Source: Rhodocyclaceae bacterium (GTDB lineage: Bacteria; Pseudomonadota; Gammaproteobacteria; Burkholderiales; Rhodocyclaceae). Taken from it: 15,092 nucleotides of DNA. The translations under genes and the position numbers were made by a program. Position 1 is the first letter of the stretch, and each line of letters opens with the position of its first letter. Under the pieces are notes generated by a model, which worked only from the letters and a program-made list of their open reading frames with translations, had not been told where the DNA came from and made no database searches. Location of the stretch: assembly GCA_025361105.1 (NCBI GenBank), contig JANYAW010000062.1, positions 1-15,092 on the forward strand. The letters are read 5' to 3'. Positions 8,596-15,092 of this stretch are shown here, piece after piece.

Positions 8596-8601
8596 TATAG
8601 T
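8596..8601 (+). promoter_or_regulatory. Candidate -10 box for phoU
   Basis: TATAGT matches the sigma-70 -10 consensus at 5 of 6 positions and lies 25 bp before the phoU start in the 71-bp rpiA-phoU gap. No good -35 stands at the normal distance and no Pho box was recognised, so this is only a candidate. Confidence 0.25.
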
Positions 8602-8625
8602 TCGGCAACATAAATGGAGCTTGCC

Positions 8626-9354
8626 ATGACAGAACATACGGTCAAAAAATTCGACGCAGAACTTGAAGACATTCGCAGCCGCGTGCTGGCGATGGGCGGT
8701 TTGGTCGAGCAACAAATTACTAGCGCCATGACCGGCCTCGCCGATGGCGATTTGCAGGCGCTCGACGCGGTGATCAAAAATGATGAACGGGTCAATCGAC
8801 ACGAAGTCGAACTCGACGAAGCATGCGCCCACATCATCGCCAAACGTCAGCCCACGGCAATAGATTTGCGCATGGTGATGATGGTGATTAAGACAATTAC
8901 CGACCTTGAACGAATTGGCGACGAAGCCAAGAAAATTGCCAAACGCGGTCGCGCAATGCATCGCGACGCGACTGGGCAAACTTCTGCAAAAGGCAGCCTC
9001 GGCGTGATTCCGCGGATTGACCTGATGCCGATGGTCACTGTCGCTGTTGCGATGTTGCGGATGGCTCTGGATGCTTTTGCGCGTGTTGATGTCAGCACAT
9101 CGGCACAAGTCGCGCGCCAAGATCAAGAAGTCGATGCGGGCTTCAAGGCAGCGATGCGCCAATTGATTACTTACATGATGGAAGACCCTCGCACGATTTC
9201 AAGCTCGCTCGAACTTATCTTTATCGCCAAAGCCATTGAGCGTATCGGCGACCATGCCAAAAACATTTCGGAATACGTGGTGTATATGGCCAAGGGACGT
9301 GACGTGCGACATATCGGCATCGCCGAAATGGAAAAGGAAATCGCACAGAATTAA
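8626..9354 (+). CDS. phoU: Phosphate signalling protein PhoU
   Basis: Cytoplasmic regulator that links phosphate transporters to the PhoR/PhoB two-component system and dampens phosphate uptake when phosphate is ample. It has 242 aa, typical for the family. Two homologous helical bundles each end in the metal-binding signature: DLERIGDEAKKIA (93-105) and AIERIGDHAKNIS (203-215). The start ATG 8626 was chosen over the in-frame ATG at 8614 because GGAG (8616-8619) lies 6 bp before 8626, and FDAELEDIRSRVLAMGG then falls at the usual N-terminal position. phoU usually closes a pstSCAB operon, but here it stands alone, convergent with a pit operon and without pst, phoB or phoR in the window. Confidence 0.96.
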   Translation: MTEHTVKKFDAELEDIRSRVLAMGGLVEQQITSAMTGLADGDLQALDAVIKNDERVNRHEVELDEACAHIIAKRQPTAIDLRMVMMVIKTITDLERIGDEAKKIAKRGRAMHRDATGQTSAKGSLGVIPRIDLMPMVTVAVAMLRMALDAFARVDVSTSAQVARQDQEVDAGFKAAMRQLITYMMEDPRTISSSLELIFIAKAIERIGDHAKNISEYVVYMAKGRDVRHIGIAEMEKEIAQN

Positions 9355-9420
9355 GCGACGGTGAAACTTGCCAGTTGGTGCTGGTGAGGGACTGGCCCGT
9401 TCACCGGCCATACGCCGTCG
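9355..9420. terminator. Dyad-rich region between convergent phoU and pit, possible bidirectional terminator
   Basis: Several nested or competing inverted repeats are seen: CGACGG (9356-9361) with CCGTCG (9415-9420), CGGTGAA (9359-9365) with TTCACCG (9400-9406), CCAG (9371-9374) with CTGG (9381-9384), and TGGCC (9393-9397) with GGCCA (9406-9410). The location between two converging genes favours a shared terminator, but no T-run follows on either strand, so intrinsic termination is unproven. Confidence 0.35.
9371..9387 (+). repeat. Interspersed repeat, copy 4 (intergenic)
   Basis: CCAGTTGGTGCTGGTGA is identical over 17 bp to the reverse complement of copy 2 in aceF, then diverges. It lies outside coding sequence between phoU and pit, which rules out protein homology as the explanation. 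It forms the inner part of the dyad-rich region here. Confidence 0.75.
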
Positions 9421-9432
9421 TGCACGCCGAGC

Positions 9433-10449
9433 TCACCCCAAAAAGCTGCGCCCAAATTTCCAAAAGAGTGCTGCAATCAAACCTGATGCAGGGATCGTCA
9501 ATATCCACGCGATCACGAGGTTGAGCGTGATGCCCCAGCGCACTGCCTTCACATCCTGAGCCGCGCCCACGCCAACAATCGCGCCGGTAATGGTGTGCGT
9601 GGTAGATACCGGAATCCCGCCCAGCGTGGCGAGGCCGAGACTGATTGCGCCGCCCATGGAGGCGCACGAGCCGCTCACCGAAGTCAGCTTGGTAATTTTG
9701 GTGCCCATGGTTTTGACAATGCGCCAACCGCCTAAATATGTGCCCCAGGCAATCGCGAAATAGCAGGAATAAATTACCCAGTTAGGTAGCGTTGCCACAT
9801 CGGCGGTGGCGGCCCCGGCGCTAATCAACAGCAGCCAAATAATACCAATGGTTTTTTGTGCGTCGTTGCCGCCGTGACCCAGGCTATAGGCGGCCGCCGC
9901 AACCAATTGCGCGTGCTGGAACCAACGCCCGGCCTGATGTGGCGATTGCTTACGAAACACCCACGCGACCAACACCATGAGCATCCCGCCGAGCAGAAAT
10001 CCGACCAGCGGAGAGATGATGATGAAGATCAAAATCTTGCCAAAACCACTCCACACTATCGGCGCGATGCCACCCGCTTTGGCCACGGTCGCGCCGACCA
10101 AGCCACCAATCAGCGCATGCGATGACGACGAGGGAATGCCATAAAACCAAGTGACGATGTTCCACGCCAAGGCGCCGCACAGCGCGCCAAAAATTACATA
10201 GTGATCGACAAAAGCCGGATCGACCGTACCTTTGCCGATGGTCGCGGCGACTTTGAGTTGGAATACCCACAGTGCGGCGAAATTAAAAAACGACGCGAAC
10301 AGCACTGCTTGTTTGGGGGTCAGCGCGCCGGTGGCGACGATGGTCGAAATTGAATTCGCGCCATCGTGAAAACCATTCATGAAATCGAACGCCAGTGCAA
10401 TCAAAATCAGTAGCGCGAGAACCCAAACGCTGATTGTTAAACCTTCCAT
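9433..10449 (-). CDS. pit: Inorganic phosphate transporter, Pit family
   Basis: Low-affinity, cation-coupled phosphate permease of the inner membrane. The 338-aa protein is strongly hydrophobic with about ten membrane segments; it is the shorter Pit form, against 499 aa for E. coli PitA. Duplicated Pit signatures are visible: NGFHDGAN (residues 25-32) in the first half and HGGNDAQKT (192-200) in the second, with PSSSSHALIGGLVGA (106-120) and its repeat counterpart VSTTHTITGAIVG (281-293). The start ATG has AAGGAA about 8 bp upstream. It follows the DUF47 gene by 12 bp and is surely in its operon, a standard Pit/DUF47 pairing. It ends convergent with phoU. Confidence 0.96.
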   Translation of the reverse strand: MEGLTISVWVLALLILIALAFDFMNGFHDGANSISTIVATGALTPKQAVLFASFFNFAALWVFQLKVAATIGKGTVDPAFVDHYVIFGALCGALAWNIVTWFYGIPSSSSHALIGGLVGATVAKAGGIAPIVWSGFGKILIFIIISPLVGFLLGGMLMVLVAWVFRKQSPHQAGRWFQHAQLVAAAAYSLGHGGNDAQKTIGIIWLLLISAGAATADVATLPNWVIYSCYFAIAWGTYLGGWRIVKTMGTKITKLTSVSGSCASMGGAISLGLATLGGIPVSTTHTITGAIVGVGAAQDVKAVRWGITLNLVIAWILTIPASGLIAALFWKFGRSFLG

Positions 10450-10461
10450 CGCGCGGTTCCT

Positions 10462-11100
10462 TTAGGAATTGTCGATCAGAATTTCTTCTATCGTCTTGGC
10501 CGCTTCTTCGCAGTGATCAATCACCGCTTCCTGCAGCACATAAAATTCCTTGAGTTTCATCGCCGCCCACACGTCACCACCATCGCGGAACAATTTGGTG
10601 ATCGCTTTCTTCAAAACCTTATCGGCTTTGGTTTCAATCTGGTCGATGGCTTTGCACAAATCGATGGTTTCCTGACTACGCGTTTTGTCCGCCAACGCAA
10701 TCACCGCACGGTTCAATCGCATGCAGGCATCTGCACCGAGCGAAGCCATTTCGCGCGCCTCGGAAGTCGAATCGGTAATGTTGTACATGCCCACCGCATT
10801 AGCTACATCTTGCAAAGTATCCAGCACTTCATCGAGATCCAGCGTCAGCGTGTGTATCTGATCACGGTTAATCGGCGTGGTAAATGATTTATGCAACAAG
10901 GTAATCATGTCGGCTTTAATCTTGTCGGCACTTTGCTCGTTGAGGTTGACTTCTTTAACCAGCGTATCGACTTCTTCGCTATTGCCGCCCAGCGCGTTCA
11001 CCAGCCGCAACGTGGCGTTAGCACCCGCGACGACACGATCTGAGTGCGCAGCAAGCAAATCATAAAACTCGCGACGTTGTGGCATTAGGTTGCTAAACAC
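10462..11100 (-). CDS. DUF47 family, PhoU-like Pit accessory protein
   Basis: A 212-aa all-helical cytoplasmic protein related to PhoU. DUF47 proteins are commonly encoded next to Pit transporters and are thought to regulate them. The segment around residues 75-100 (LDLDEVLDTLQDVANAVGMYNI) is a family hallmark with acidic residues suited to metal binding, and the C-terminal helix runs CEEAAKTIEEIL. The start is a GTG (11098-11100) rather than ATG: GGGAG precedes it at a good distance, and the first residues (FSNLMPQRREFYDLL) match the usual N-terminus; starting at the internal ATG would remove five residues. pit follows after 12 bp. The 60-bp upstream gap to yggX holds a repeat copy. Confidence 0.93.
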   Translation of the reverse strand: MFSNLMPQRREFYDLLAAHSDRVVAGANATLRLVNALGGNSEEVDTLVKEVNLNEQSADKIKADMITLLHKSFTTPINRDQIHTLTLDLDEVLDTLQDVANAVGMYNITDSTSEAREMASLGADACMRLNRAVIALADKTRSQETIDLCKAIDQIETKADKVLKKAITKLFRDGGDVWAAMKLKEFYVLQEAVIDHCEEAAKTIEEILIDNS

Positions 11101-11129
11101 AGGACTCTCCCGATTTTGTTTTTTTGTCT

Positions 11130-11154
11130 TTGGTACTGGTGATACGCTGTTAGA
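11130..11154 (+). repeat. Interspersed repeat, copy 5 (diverged, intergenic)
   Basis: TTGGTACTGGTGATACGC matches the core at 16 of 18 positions and is followed by TGTTAGA, as the reverse complement of copy 2 is followed by CGTTAGA. It lies in the 60-bp gap between yggX and the DUF47 gene, so it cannot be due to shared coding sequence. Confidence 0.55.
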
Positions 11155-11160
11155 TTCTTA

Positions 11161-11433
11161 TCAGGTTGACGGCGGAACGTAACCTTGCGCTTGATCCGCA
11201 CCACCACCAAAAAAATGCTTGGTGACTTGTTCCAATAAATATTTGCGATGCGCCGGATCCGCCAGGCTCAAACGATTTTCGTTAATCAGCATGGTTTGCT
11301 GTTTGATCCACAGCGCCCAGGCTTCTTTAGACACGTTTTCATACAACCGCTTGCCCATTTCACCGGGCATAGGCGGGAAGTCCAGGCCTTCGGCTTCGAC
11401 GCCGAGCTTGATGCATTTGACCATCCTTGACAT
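11161..11433 (-). CDS. yggX: Fe(II)-trafficking / oxidative damage protection protein
   Basis: Small cytoplasmic protein that protects iron-sulfur enzymes from oxidants and is implicated in Fe(II) handling. The 90 aa match the family throughout: MSRMVKCIKLG with C7 near the N-terminus, EAEGLDFPPMPGEMGKR, NVSKEAWALW and QTMLINENRL. The open frame reaches upstream to 11451, but ATG 11433 is chosen because AAGGA lies 6 bp before it and the protein then starts exactly as known YggX does. It lies 49 bp downstream of argA, an arrangement familiar in betaproteobacteria, and probably shares its transcript. Confidence 0.96.
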   Translation of the reverse strand: MSRMVKCIKLGVEAEGLDFPPMPGEMGKRLYENVSKEAWALWIKQQTMLINENRLSLADPAHRKYLLEQVTKHFFGGGADQAQGYVPPST

Positions 11434-11473
11434 AAGATTTCCTTGCTGCAAAAGTTAATTGAGATTCTAGCCC

Positions 11474-11497
11474 GTGCAAGTGTCAAAGCTCTTGCAC
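11474..11497 (-). other. Stem-loop at the 3' end of argA
   Basis: A perfect 7-bp inverted repeat, GTGCAAG (11474-11480) and CTTGCAC (11491-11497), surrounds a 10-base loop containing the argA stop codon. No T-run follows leftward, so it is not a standard terminator; it could affect transcript stability between argA and yggX, or be chance. Confidence 0.35.
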
Positions 11498-12823
11498 AAA
11501 CACCTTCGAGCGCCGCTGGTAGTTATAAAGTTCACGCCGCTTGGCGGGTAGTTGATCGATGGTGGCTTCGGTAAAGCCGCGTTCGATGAACCAATGCGCG
11601 GTGCGCGTGGTGAGCACGAACAAGAGTTTGATTTTTTTCTTTCTGGCTTTAACCTCGATGTAGCGACGCAATTGATCACCATAGCCGCTACGCCGGAAAT
11701 CCGGCATCACCGCAAGGCAGGCCAGCTCGGCCGCATGCTCACGCCCAAACGGATACAGCGCTGCGCAACCGACCACAATACCGTCATGCTCCAGCACCGA
11801 AAAACGCGTGATTTCCATTTCCAATTTTTCACGATTACGCTTGACCAGGGTGCCATCGGCTTCCAGTGGTTCTATCAGTTTGAGCACCGCGCCGACATCA
11901 TCGGCAGTCGCGTCACGTAATTTTGCCAATGGCTCTTGCGTCATCACCGTACCCACGCCATCGCGCGTAAAAAATTCCATCAGCATCGCCCCATCGGCTT
12001 TGCGATCCAGAAAATGCACACGCCCAACGCCTTTGCGACAGGCACGAACGCCGCTAGGCAATACGCGCTCTATGTCAGCAGCTTGCGCGACTTTTTTGTC
12101 GATTAAATGTTGCGCTTCGTCGACCGTCAGGGCGTCGACCGCAATGCCGCGTCGATCAACCAGCCCAGGCGCATCGGACAAATAAATTAACTTGTCGGCC
12201 TGTATCGCCACCGCTACCGCTTCGGCAACTTCTTCCCACGCCAGATTAAAAATCTCGCCGGTCGGTGATGCGCCAATCGGCGTAATTAGAACGACGTTTT
12301 CTTGCGCCAAGTCGGCCAAAATTTCTTCCGCGATTACCTTGCGTACCGCGCCGGTGTATTGAAAATCAATCCCATCAACTACGCCCACCGGTCGCGCGGT
12401 AATGAAATTGCCACCGGTCACGCGCAAAAACGCGCCGGCCAGCGGCGTATTCGGCAAACCTTGCGAGAGCAAGGCTTGAATCTCAAAATGTGACACGCCC
12501 ATCGCGCGCTTGACGCATTCGAGCGTCTCGGCGTCGGTAACGCGCAAGCCATTATGAAAGCGCGGCTCCAAGCCACGCGCACGCATTTCGGCATCAATCT
12601 GTGGCCGCGCGCCGCAGACCAAAACCAAACGTATGCCAATCGCATCAAGCAACGCAATGTCGTGAATCAGCGCCTGCGCCACGCCTTCCGAGAGCACTTC
12701 GCCGCCAAACGCGATGACAAAACTGCGGCCGCGAAATGCGTGGATGTAAGGTGCCGCTTGGCGTATCCAGACGACCGGGCGTTCATCAGTTTGCGGGGCA
12801 GTGGTGCGTGTTTCTATGGTCAT
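11483..12823 (-). CDS. argA: N-acetylglutamate synthase (amino-acid N-acetyltransferase)
   Basis: First step of arginine biosynthesis: acetyl-CoA plus glutamate gives N-acetylglutamate. It has 446 aa (E. coli 443) in the classical two-domain form. Residues 20-300 are an amino-acid-kinase-like domain (FVIAFGGEVL at 35-44, LVLVCGARPQID at 66-77, LSDAPGLVDRRG at 215-226), which in the family binds the inhibitor arginine. The junction FTRDGVGTVMT (285-295) is characteristic of ArgA. The C-terminal GNAT domain (about 302-446) carries the acetyl-CoA loop RRSGYG (377-382). The start ATG overlaps the pap stop (ATGA) and has only a weak ribosome binding site, so translation is probably coupled to pap. 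No arginine operator was identified. Confidence 0.96.
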   Translation of the reverse strand: MTIETRTTAPQTDERPVVWIRQAAPYIHAFRGRSFVIAFGGEVLSEGVAQALIHDIALLDAIGIRLVLVCGARPQIDAEMRARGLEPRFHNGLRVTDAETLECVKRAMGVSHFEIQALLSQGLPNTPLAGAFLRVTGGNFITARPVGVVDGIDFQYTGAVRKVIAEEILADLAQENVVLITPIGASPTGEIFNLAWEEVAEAVAVAIQADKLIYLSDAPGLVDRRGIAVDALTVDEAQHLIDKKVAQAADIERVLPSGVRACRKGVGRVHFLDRKADGAMLMEFFTRDGVGTVMTQEPLAKLRDATADDVGAVLKLIEPLEADGTLVKRNREKLEMEITRFSVLEHDGIVVGCAALYPFGREHAAELACLAVMPDFRRSGYGDQLRRYIEVKARKKKIKLLFVLTTRTAHWFIERGFTEATIDQLPAKRRELYNYQRRSKVFVQEL

Positions 12824-14349
12824 TTCTGTCTTTCGAATTTTTTCTTGGATTTCTTTTCTACTACCTCAGCAGCAGCTAACTCGGCTTCAATCCGTTCACA
12901 CAAAGTACGCAACACTTTAATCCGTGCATAGTCCTTGTTGTTCGCCTCGACCAAAGTCCACGGTGCCTCGCCGGTACTGGTGCGATCAACCATGTCACAC
13001 ACCGCGTGATGATATTCGTCCCACTTGTCACGATTGCGCCAATCTTCGGCAGTAATTTTGAATTGCTTGAAGGCAACCTGCTCGCGTTCCTTGAAGCGTC
13101 GCAACTGTTCGTCCGCCGATATTTGCAGCCAGAATTTGACCACGATAGCGCCCGATCCAGCCAACTCATGTTCAAAATCATTTATCTCGGTGTAGGCGCG
13201 TAGCCAATCGCGCTGCGAGCAAAAACCTTCCACCCGCTCGACCAACACGCGGCCATACCACGAGCGATCAAACATGGTGATGCGCCCGGTACGCGGCATG
13301 TGCCGCCAGAAGCGCCACAAATAAGGCTGCGCGCGCTCTTCCTCGGTTGGTGCGGCCACCGGCACAATCTGATACTGCCGTGCGTCCAACGCCGCGCAAA
13401 CGCGCCGTATCGCACCACCTTTGCCCGCAGCATCCGCGCCCTCAAACACACAAACCACCGAGCGGTTTTTGAAGCGTGGATCGCGCGCCAACTCGGCAAG
13501 CTTGCCCTGCCATTTGGCTAACTCGCGCAAAAAAGCCGGCTTGGCCATCACCTGATCCAGCTTCAGTTCGGTCAGCACATCCCGTCCGTCAATATTTGGT
13601 GGTCGCGGAGGTGCGACTGGCGTGTCCAAAGGCTCCGGCGTTGCCAGCCGACGCTTGATACCGTCGAGCAAAATCTTGCCGACGGTCAGCGAACGAAAGC
13701 GATCATCTGTGCCTTCAACCACTATCCACGGTGCCCACGGCGTGTTGGTCATGCGCAAAATATGTCCGGCCACATCTTGCAATTCGTCGTAAGTCTTGAG
13801 CCGGTTCCAATTCCATTTAGTCACCCGCCACGCCGTGCGCGGGTCTTTTTCCAAAGTTTTCAGGCGTTCTTTTTGAGCTTCCTTGGTCAAGTGAAACCAG
13901 AACTTCAACACCAACGCGCCTTCGTTGGCCAGCATGGCTTCAAAGCTATTTATTTGATCGATGCGTGCATCAAGTCCGGCTTCACTCAAAGTGTTTTCCA
14001 AGCGCAAACGTATCGGATCGGAATACCACGAGCCGGCAAAAATTCCCACCCGACCCTTGGGCGGCAGCGCACGCCAATAACGCCACATACGCGGCCGGTC
14101 GCGCTCTTCATCGCTGGGTTCAGAAAACGCCAGCGTCGAGATATAGCGCGGATCCATCCATTCATACAGTACGTTAATCGTTTCGCCCTTGCCCGCGCCG
14201 TCCTGGCCGCTGACCAAAACGATGACCGGAATTTTTCCGTTCTCCTTCAACTCATATTGCGCCGCCTGCAATGCCGCGCGCAGGGCAGGGACTTCCTGCT
14301 TAAAAGTTTTCTTGTCGATGCGATGATCAAGTTCAGCTGATTCAAACAT
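12820..14349 (-). CDS. pap: Polyphosphate:AMP phosphotransferase (two-domain PPK2, class II)
   Basis: Uses polyphosphate to phosphorylate AMP to ADP in the cytoplasm. The 509 aa contain two fused PPK2 domains, like Pseudomonas and Acinetobacter PAP (about 475-500 aa). The N-terminal domain has Walker A GQDGAGKG (48-55), but its Walker B region reads FAGSWYSD, lacking the usual Asp-Arg. The C-terminal domain has EGADAAGKGG (303-312) and FDRSWYGR (D361, R362), so it is the likely catalytic half, as reported for class II enzymes. The start ATG 14349 is preferred over a TTG at 14364 because GGGGAGA lies 6 bp upstream. The start shares one base with the rsmE stop, and the gene's own stop overlaps the argA start. 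Nearby pit, DUF47 and phoU give a phosphate-metabolism context. Confidence 0.95.
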   Translation of the reverse strand: MFESAELDHRIDKKTFKQEVPALRAALQAAQYELKENGKIPVIVLVSGQDGAGKGETINVLYEWMDPRYISTLAFSEPSDEERDRPRMWRYWRALPPKGRVGIFAGSWYSDPIRLRLENTLSEAGLDARIDQINSFEAMLANEGALVLKFWFHLTKEAQKERLKTLEKDPRTAWRVTKWNWNRLKTYDELQDVAGHILRMTNTPWAPWIVVEGTDDRFRSLTVGKILLDGIKRRLATPEPLDTPVAPPRPPNIDGRDVLTELKLDQVMAKPAFLRELAKWQGKLAELARDPRFKNRSVVCVFEGADAAGKGGAIRRVCAALDARQYQIVPVAAPTEEERAQPYLWRFWRHMPRTGRITMFDRSWYGRVLVERVEGFCSQRDWLRAYTEINDFEHELAGSGAIVVKFWLQISADEQLRRFKEREQVAFKQFKITAEDWRNRDKWDEYHHAVCDMVDRTSTGEAPWTLVEANNKDYARIKVLRTLCERIEAELAAAEVVEKKSKKKFERQK

Positions 14350-15089
14350 TACAAATCTCCCCAAAGTGCCATGATGGCAGCGAGTGCGGCTGGCCCGGCG
14401 GTCTCGGTGCGCAGCACGCGTGGGCCAAGATTCAAAGCCTGAAATCCGGCGAACTGTGCCGCTTTAATTTCACCTTCCTCGAAACCGCCTTCCGGGCCAA
14501 TCAACAACGTCACTGGTTTTTCTGGTCGTGGTAAATCGCGCAAGCGAAGACATTGCACCTCGGCGCTCGGCGCGAGACAAATCAAACGCAAATCATTGTG
14601 CGCGGTTGCTGCAGCCAGATATTGCGGTAGATCAAGAATCGGTGCGACTTCCGGCACTCGGTTGCGTCCGCTTTGCTCGCAGGCAGCGCTGGCAATATTC
14701 GCCCAATGCGTCACACGCCGCTCCATGCGCTCGCCAGAGAGCCGAATCACGCTGCGCTTGGCGGCCACTGGCTGTATCCGTGCGACTCCCAGCTCGACGG
14801 CTTTTTGCACCACGAAATCCATTTTGTCCGCCGCCGCTAGGCATTGCACCAGATTGACATGGACGCCCGGCTCGCGATTAATTTCAAAATATTCCCGCAA
14901 CACCGCGCGCAGACCTTTGCCAGCCGGTTGCAGCGTCGCCAGCCATTCACCACCGCGACCATCGAACAGCAACGCCGTATCACCAGCACCAACTCGCAAA
15001 ACCTTGAGCGCGTGATGTGCTGCCTCGGTCGGCAAATCGATGGTAGCGCCGGGCGCGAGCAAAAACGGGACGTGAAATCTGGGTATCAT
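14349..15089 (-). CDS. rsmE: 16S rRNA m3U1498 methyltransferase
   Basis: SPOUT-class methyltransferase that methylates N3 of U1498 in 16S rRNA of the 30S subunit. It has 246 aa (E. coli 243) and is complete, with its ATG only 3 bases from the right edge. The N-terminal PUA-like RNA-binding part includes AAHHALKVLR (23-32) and LFDGRGGEW (41-49). The trefoil-knot SAM site shows KMDFVVQKAVELGV (89-102), LLIGPEGGF (195-203) and LGPRVLRTETA (221-231). Its stop overlaps the pap start by one base, so it probably heads or belongs to the leftward operon; its promoter lies outside the window. Residues 33-38 (VGAGDT) coincide with a sequence resembling the local interspersed repeat. Confidence 0.96.
   Translation of the reverse strand: MIPRFHVPFLLAPGATIDLPTEAAHHALKVLRVGAGDTALLFDGRGGEWLATLQPAGKGLRAVLREYFEINREPGVHVNLVQCLAAADKMDFVVQKAVELGVARIQPVAAKRSVIRLSGERMERRVTHWANIASAACEQSGRNRVPEVAPILDLPQYLAAATAHNDLRLICLAPSAEVQCLRLRDLPRPEKPVTLLIGPEGGFEEGEIKAAQFAGFQALNLGPRVLRTETAGPAALAAIMALWGDL
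14974..14996 (-). repeat. Repeat-like sequence inside rsmE (copy 6, uncertain)
   Basis: On the minus strand AGTTGGTGCTGGTGATAC matches the core at 17 of 18 positions, 20 of 23 over the wider window. It is read in the same frame as copies 1 and 3 (RVGAGDTA, RsmE residues 32-39). However, RsmE proteins normally have a VGD-type turn here and no length change is needed, so convergence cannot be excluded. Confidence 0.4.
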
Positions 15090-15092
15090 TTC

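Noticed and set aside
8555..8625. Pho box upstream of phoU
   Set aside because: No pair of CTGTCAT-like direct repeats with 4-bp spacing was found, only an isolated CTGTCC.
11101..11160. Intrinsic terminator after yggX
   Set aside because: The T-rich run lies on the + strand, whereas yggX is read leftward, and no stem precedes it in the right orientation.
13345..13360. GGTTGGTGCGGCCACC in pap resembling the repeat
   Set aside because: The stretch encodes the conserved PPK2 segment VAAPTEE and lacks the GCTGG half of the core.

Overview
The window reads as ordinary chromosome of a betaproteobacterium (Burkholderiales/Nitrosomonadales type). Evidence for this is the aceE-aceF-lpdA order with a lipoyl domain fused to the N-terminus of the dihydrolipoamide dehydrogenase, the adjacency of argA and yggX, the short Pit transporter paired with a DUF47 protein, and moderate GC with many AAA and TTT codons. 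Lineage is inferred from gene content only. No rRNA, tRNA, insertion sequence, prophage or CRISPR is visible.

Layout: a rho-independent terminator of an upstream gene lies at the extreme left. A rightward block follows: aceE, aceF and lpdA (complete pyruvate dehydrogenase complex, tightly packed), an unrecognised 560-residue protein with a C-terminal PilZ-like motif, rpiA, and after a 71-bp gap phoU. The right half runs leftward: rsmE, pap (two-domain polyphosphate:AMP phosphotransferase), argA, yggX, a DUF47/PhoU-like protein and pit. phoU and pit converge on a 78-bp intergenic region rich in inverted repeats. No gene-free stretch exceeds 300 bases; the longest is the aceE leader.

Functionally, the left block makes acetyl-CoA from pyruvate and interconverts pentose phosphates. 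The right block has a phosphate theme: Pit with its DUF47 partner imports phosphate, PhoU senses or regulates phosphate status, and Pap uses polyphosphate to phosphorylate AMP. ArgA (arginine synthesis), YggX (iron/oxidative protection) and RsmE (16S rRNA methylation) share the leftward gene train. rsmE/pap and pap/argA overlap at their stop and start codons, so translational coupling is likely.

The most unusual signal is a short interspersed repeat with core AGTTGGYGCTGGYGACAC. Four convincing copies and three weaker ones occur in both orientations, inside the AceF and Lpd linkers and in two intergenic gaps; one weaker copy lies in rsmE. Its core has no stop codon in any of six frames. In-gene copies read as P/S-VGAG-D/N-TP in one orientation and GVSPAPTG in the other. 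This looks like a small genome-wide repeat family that tolerates insertion into flexible protein linkers.
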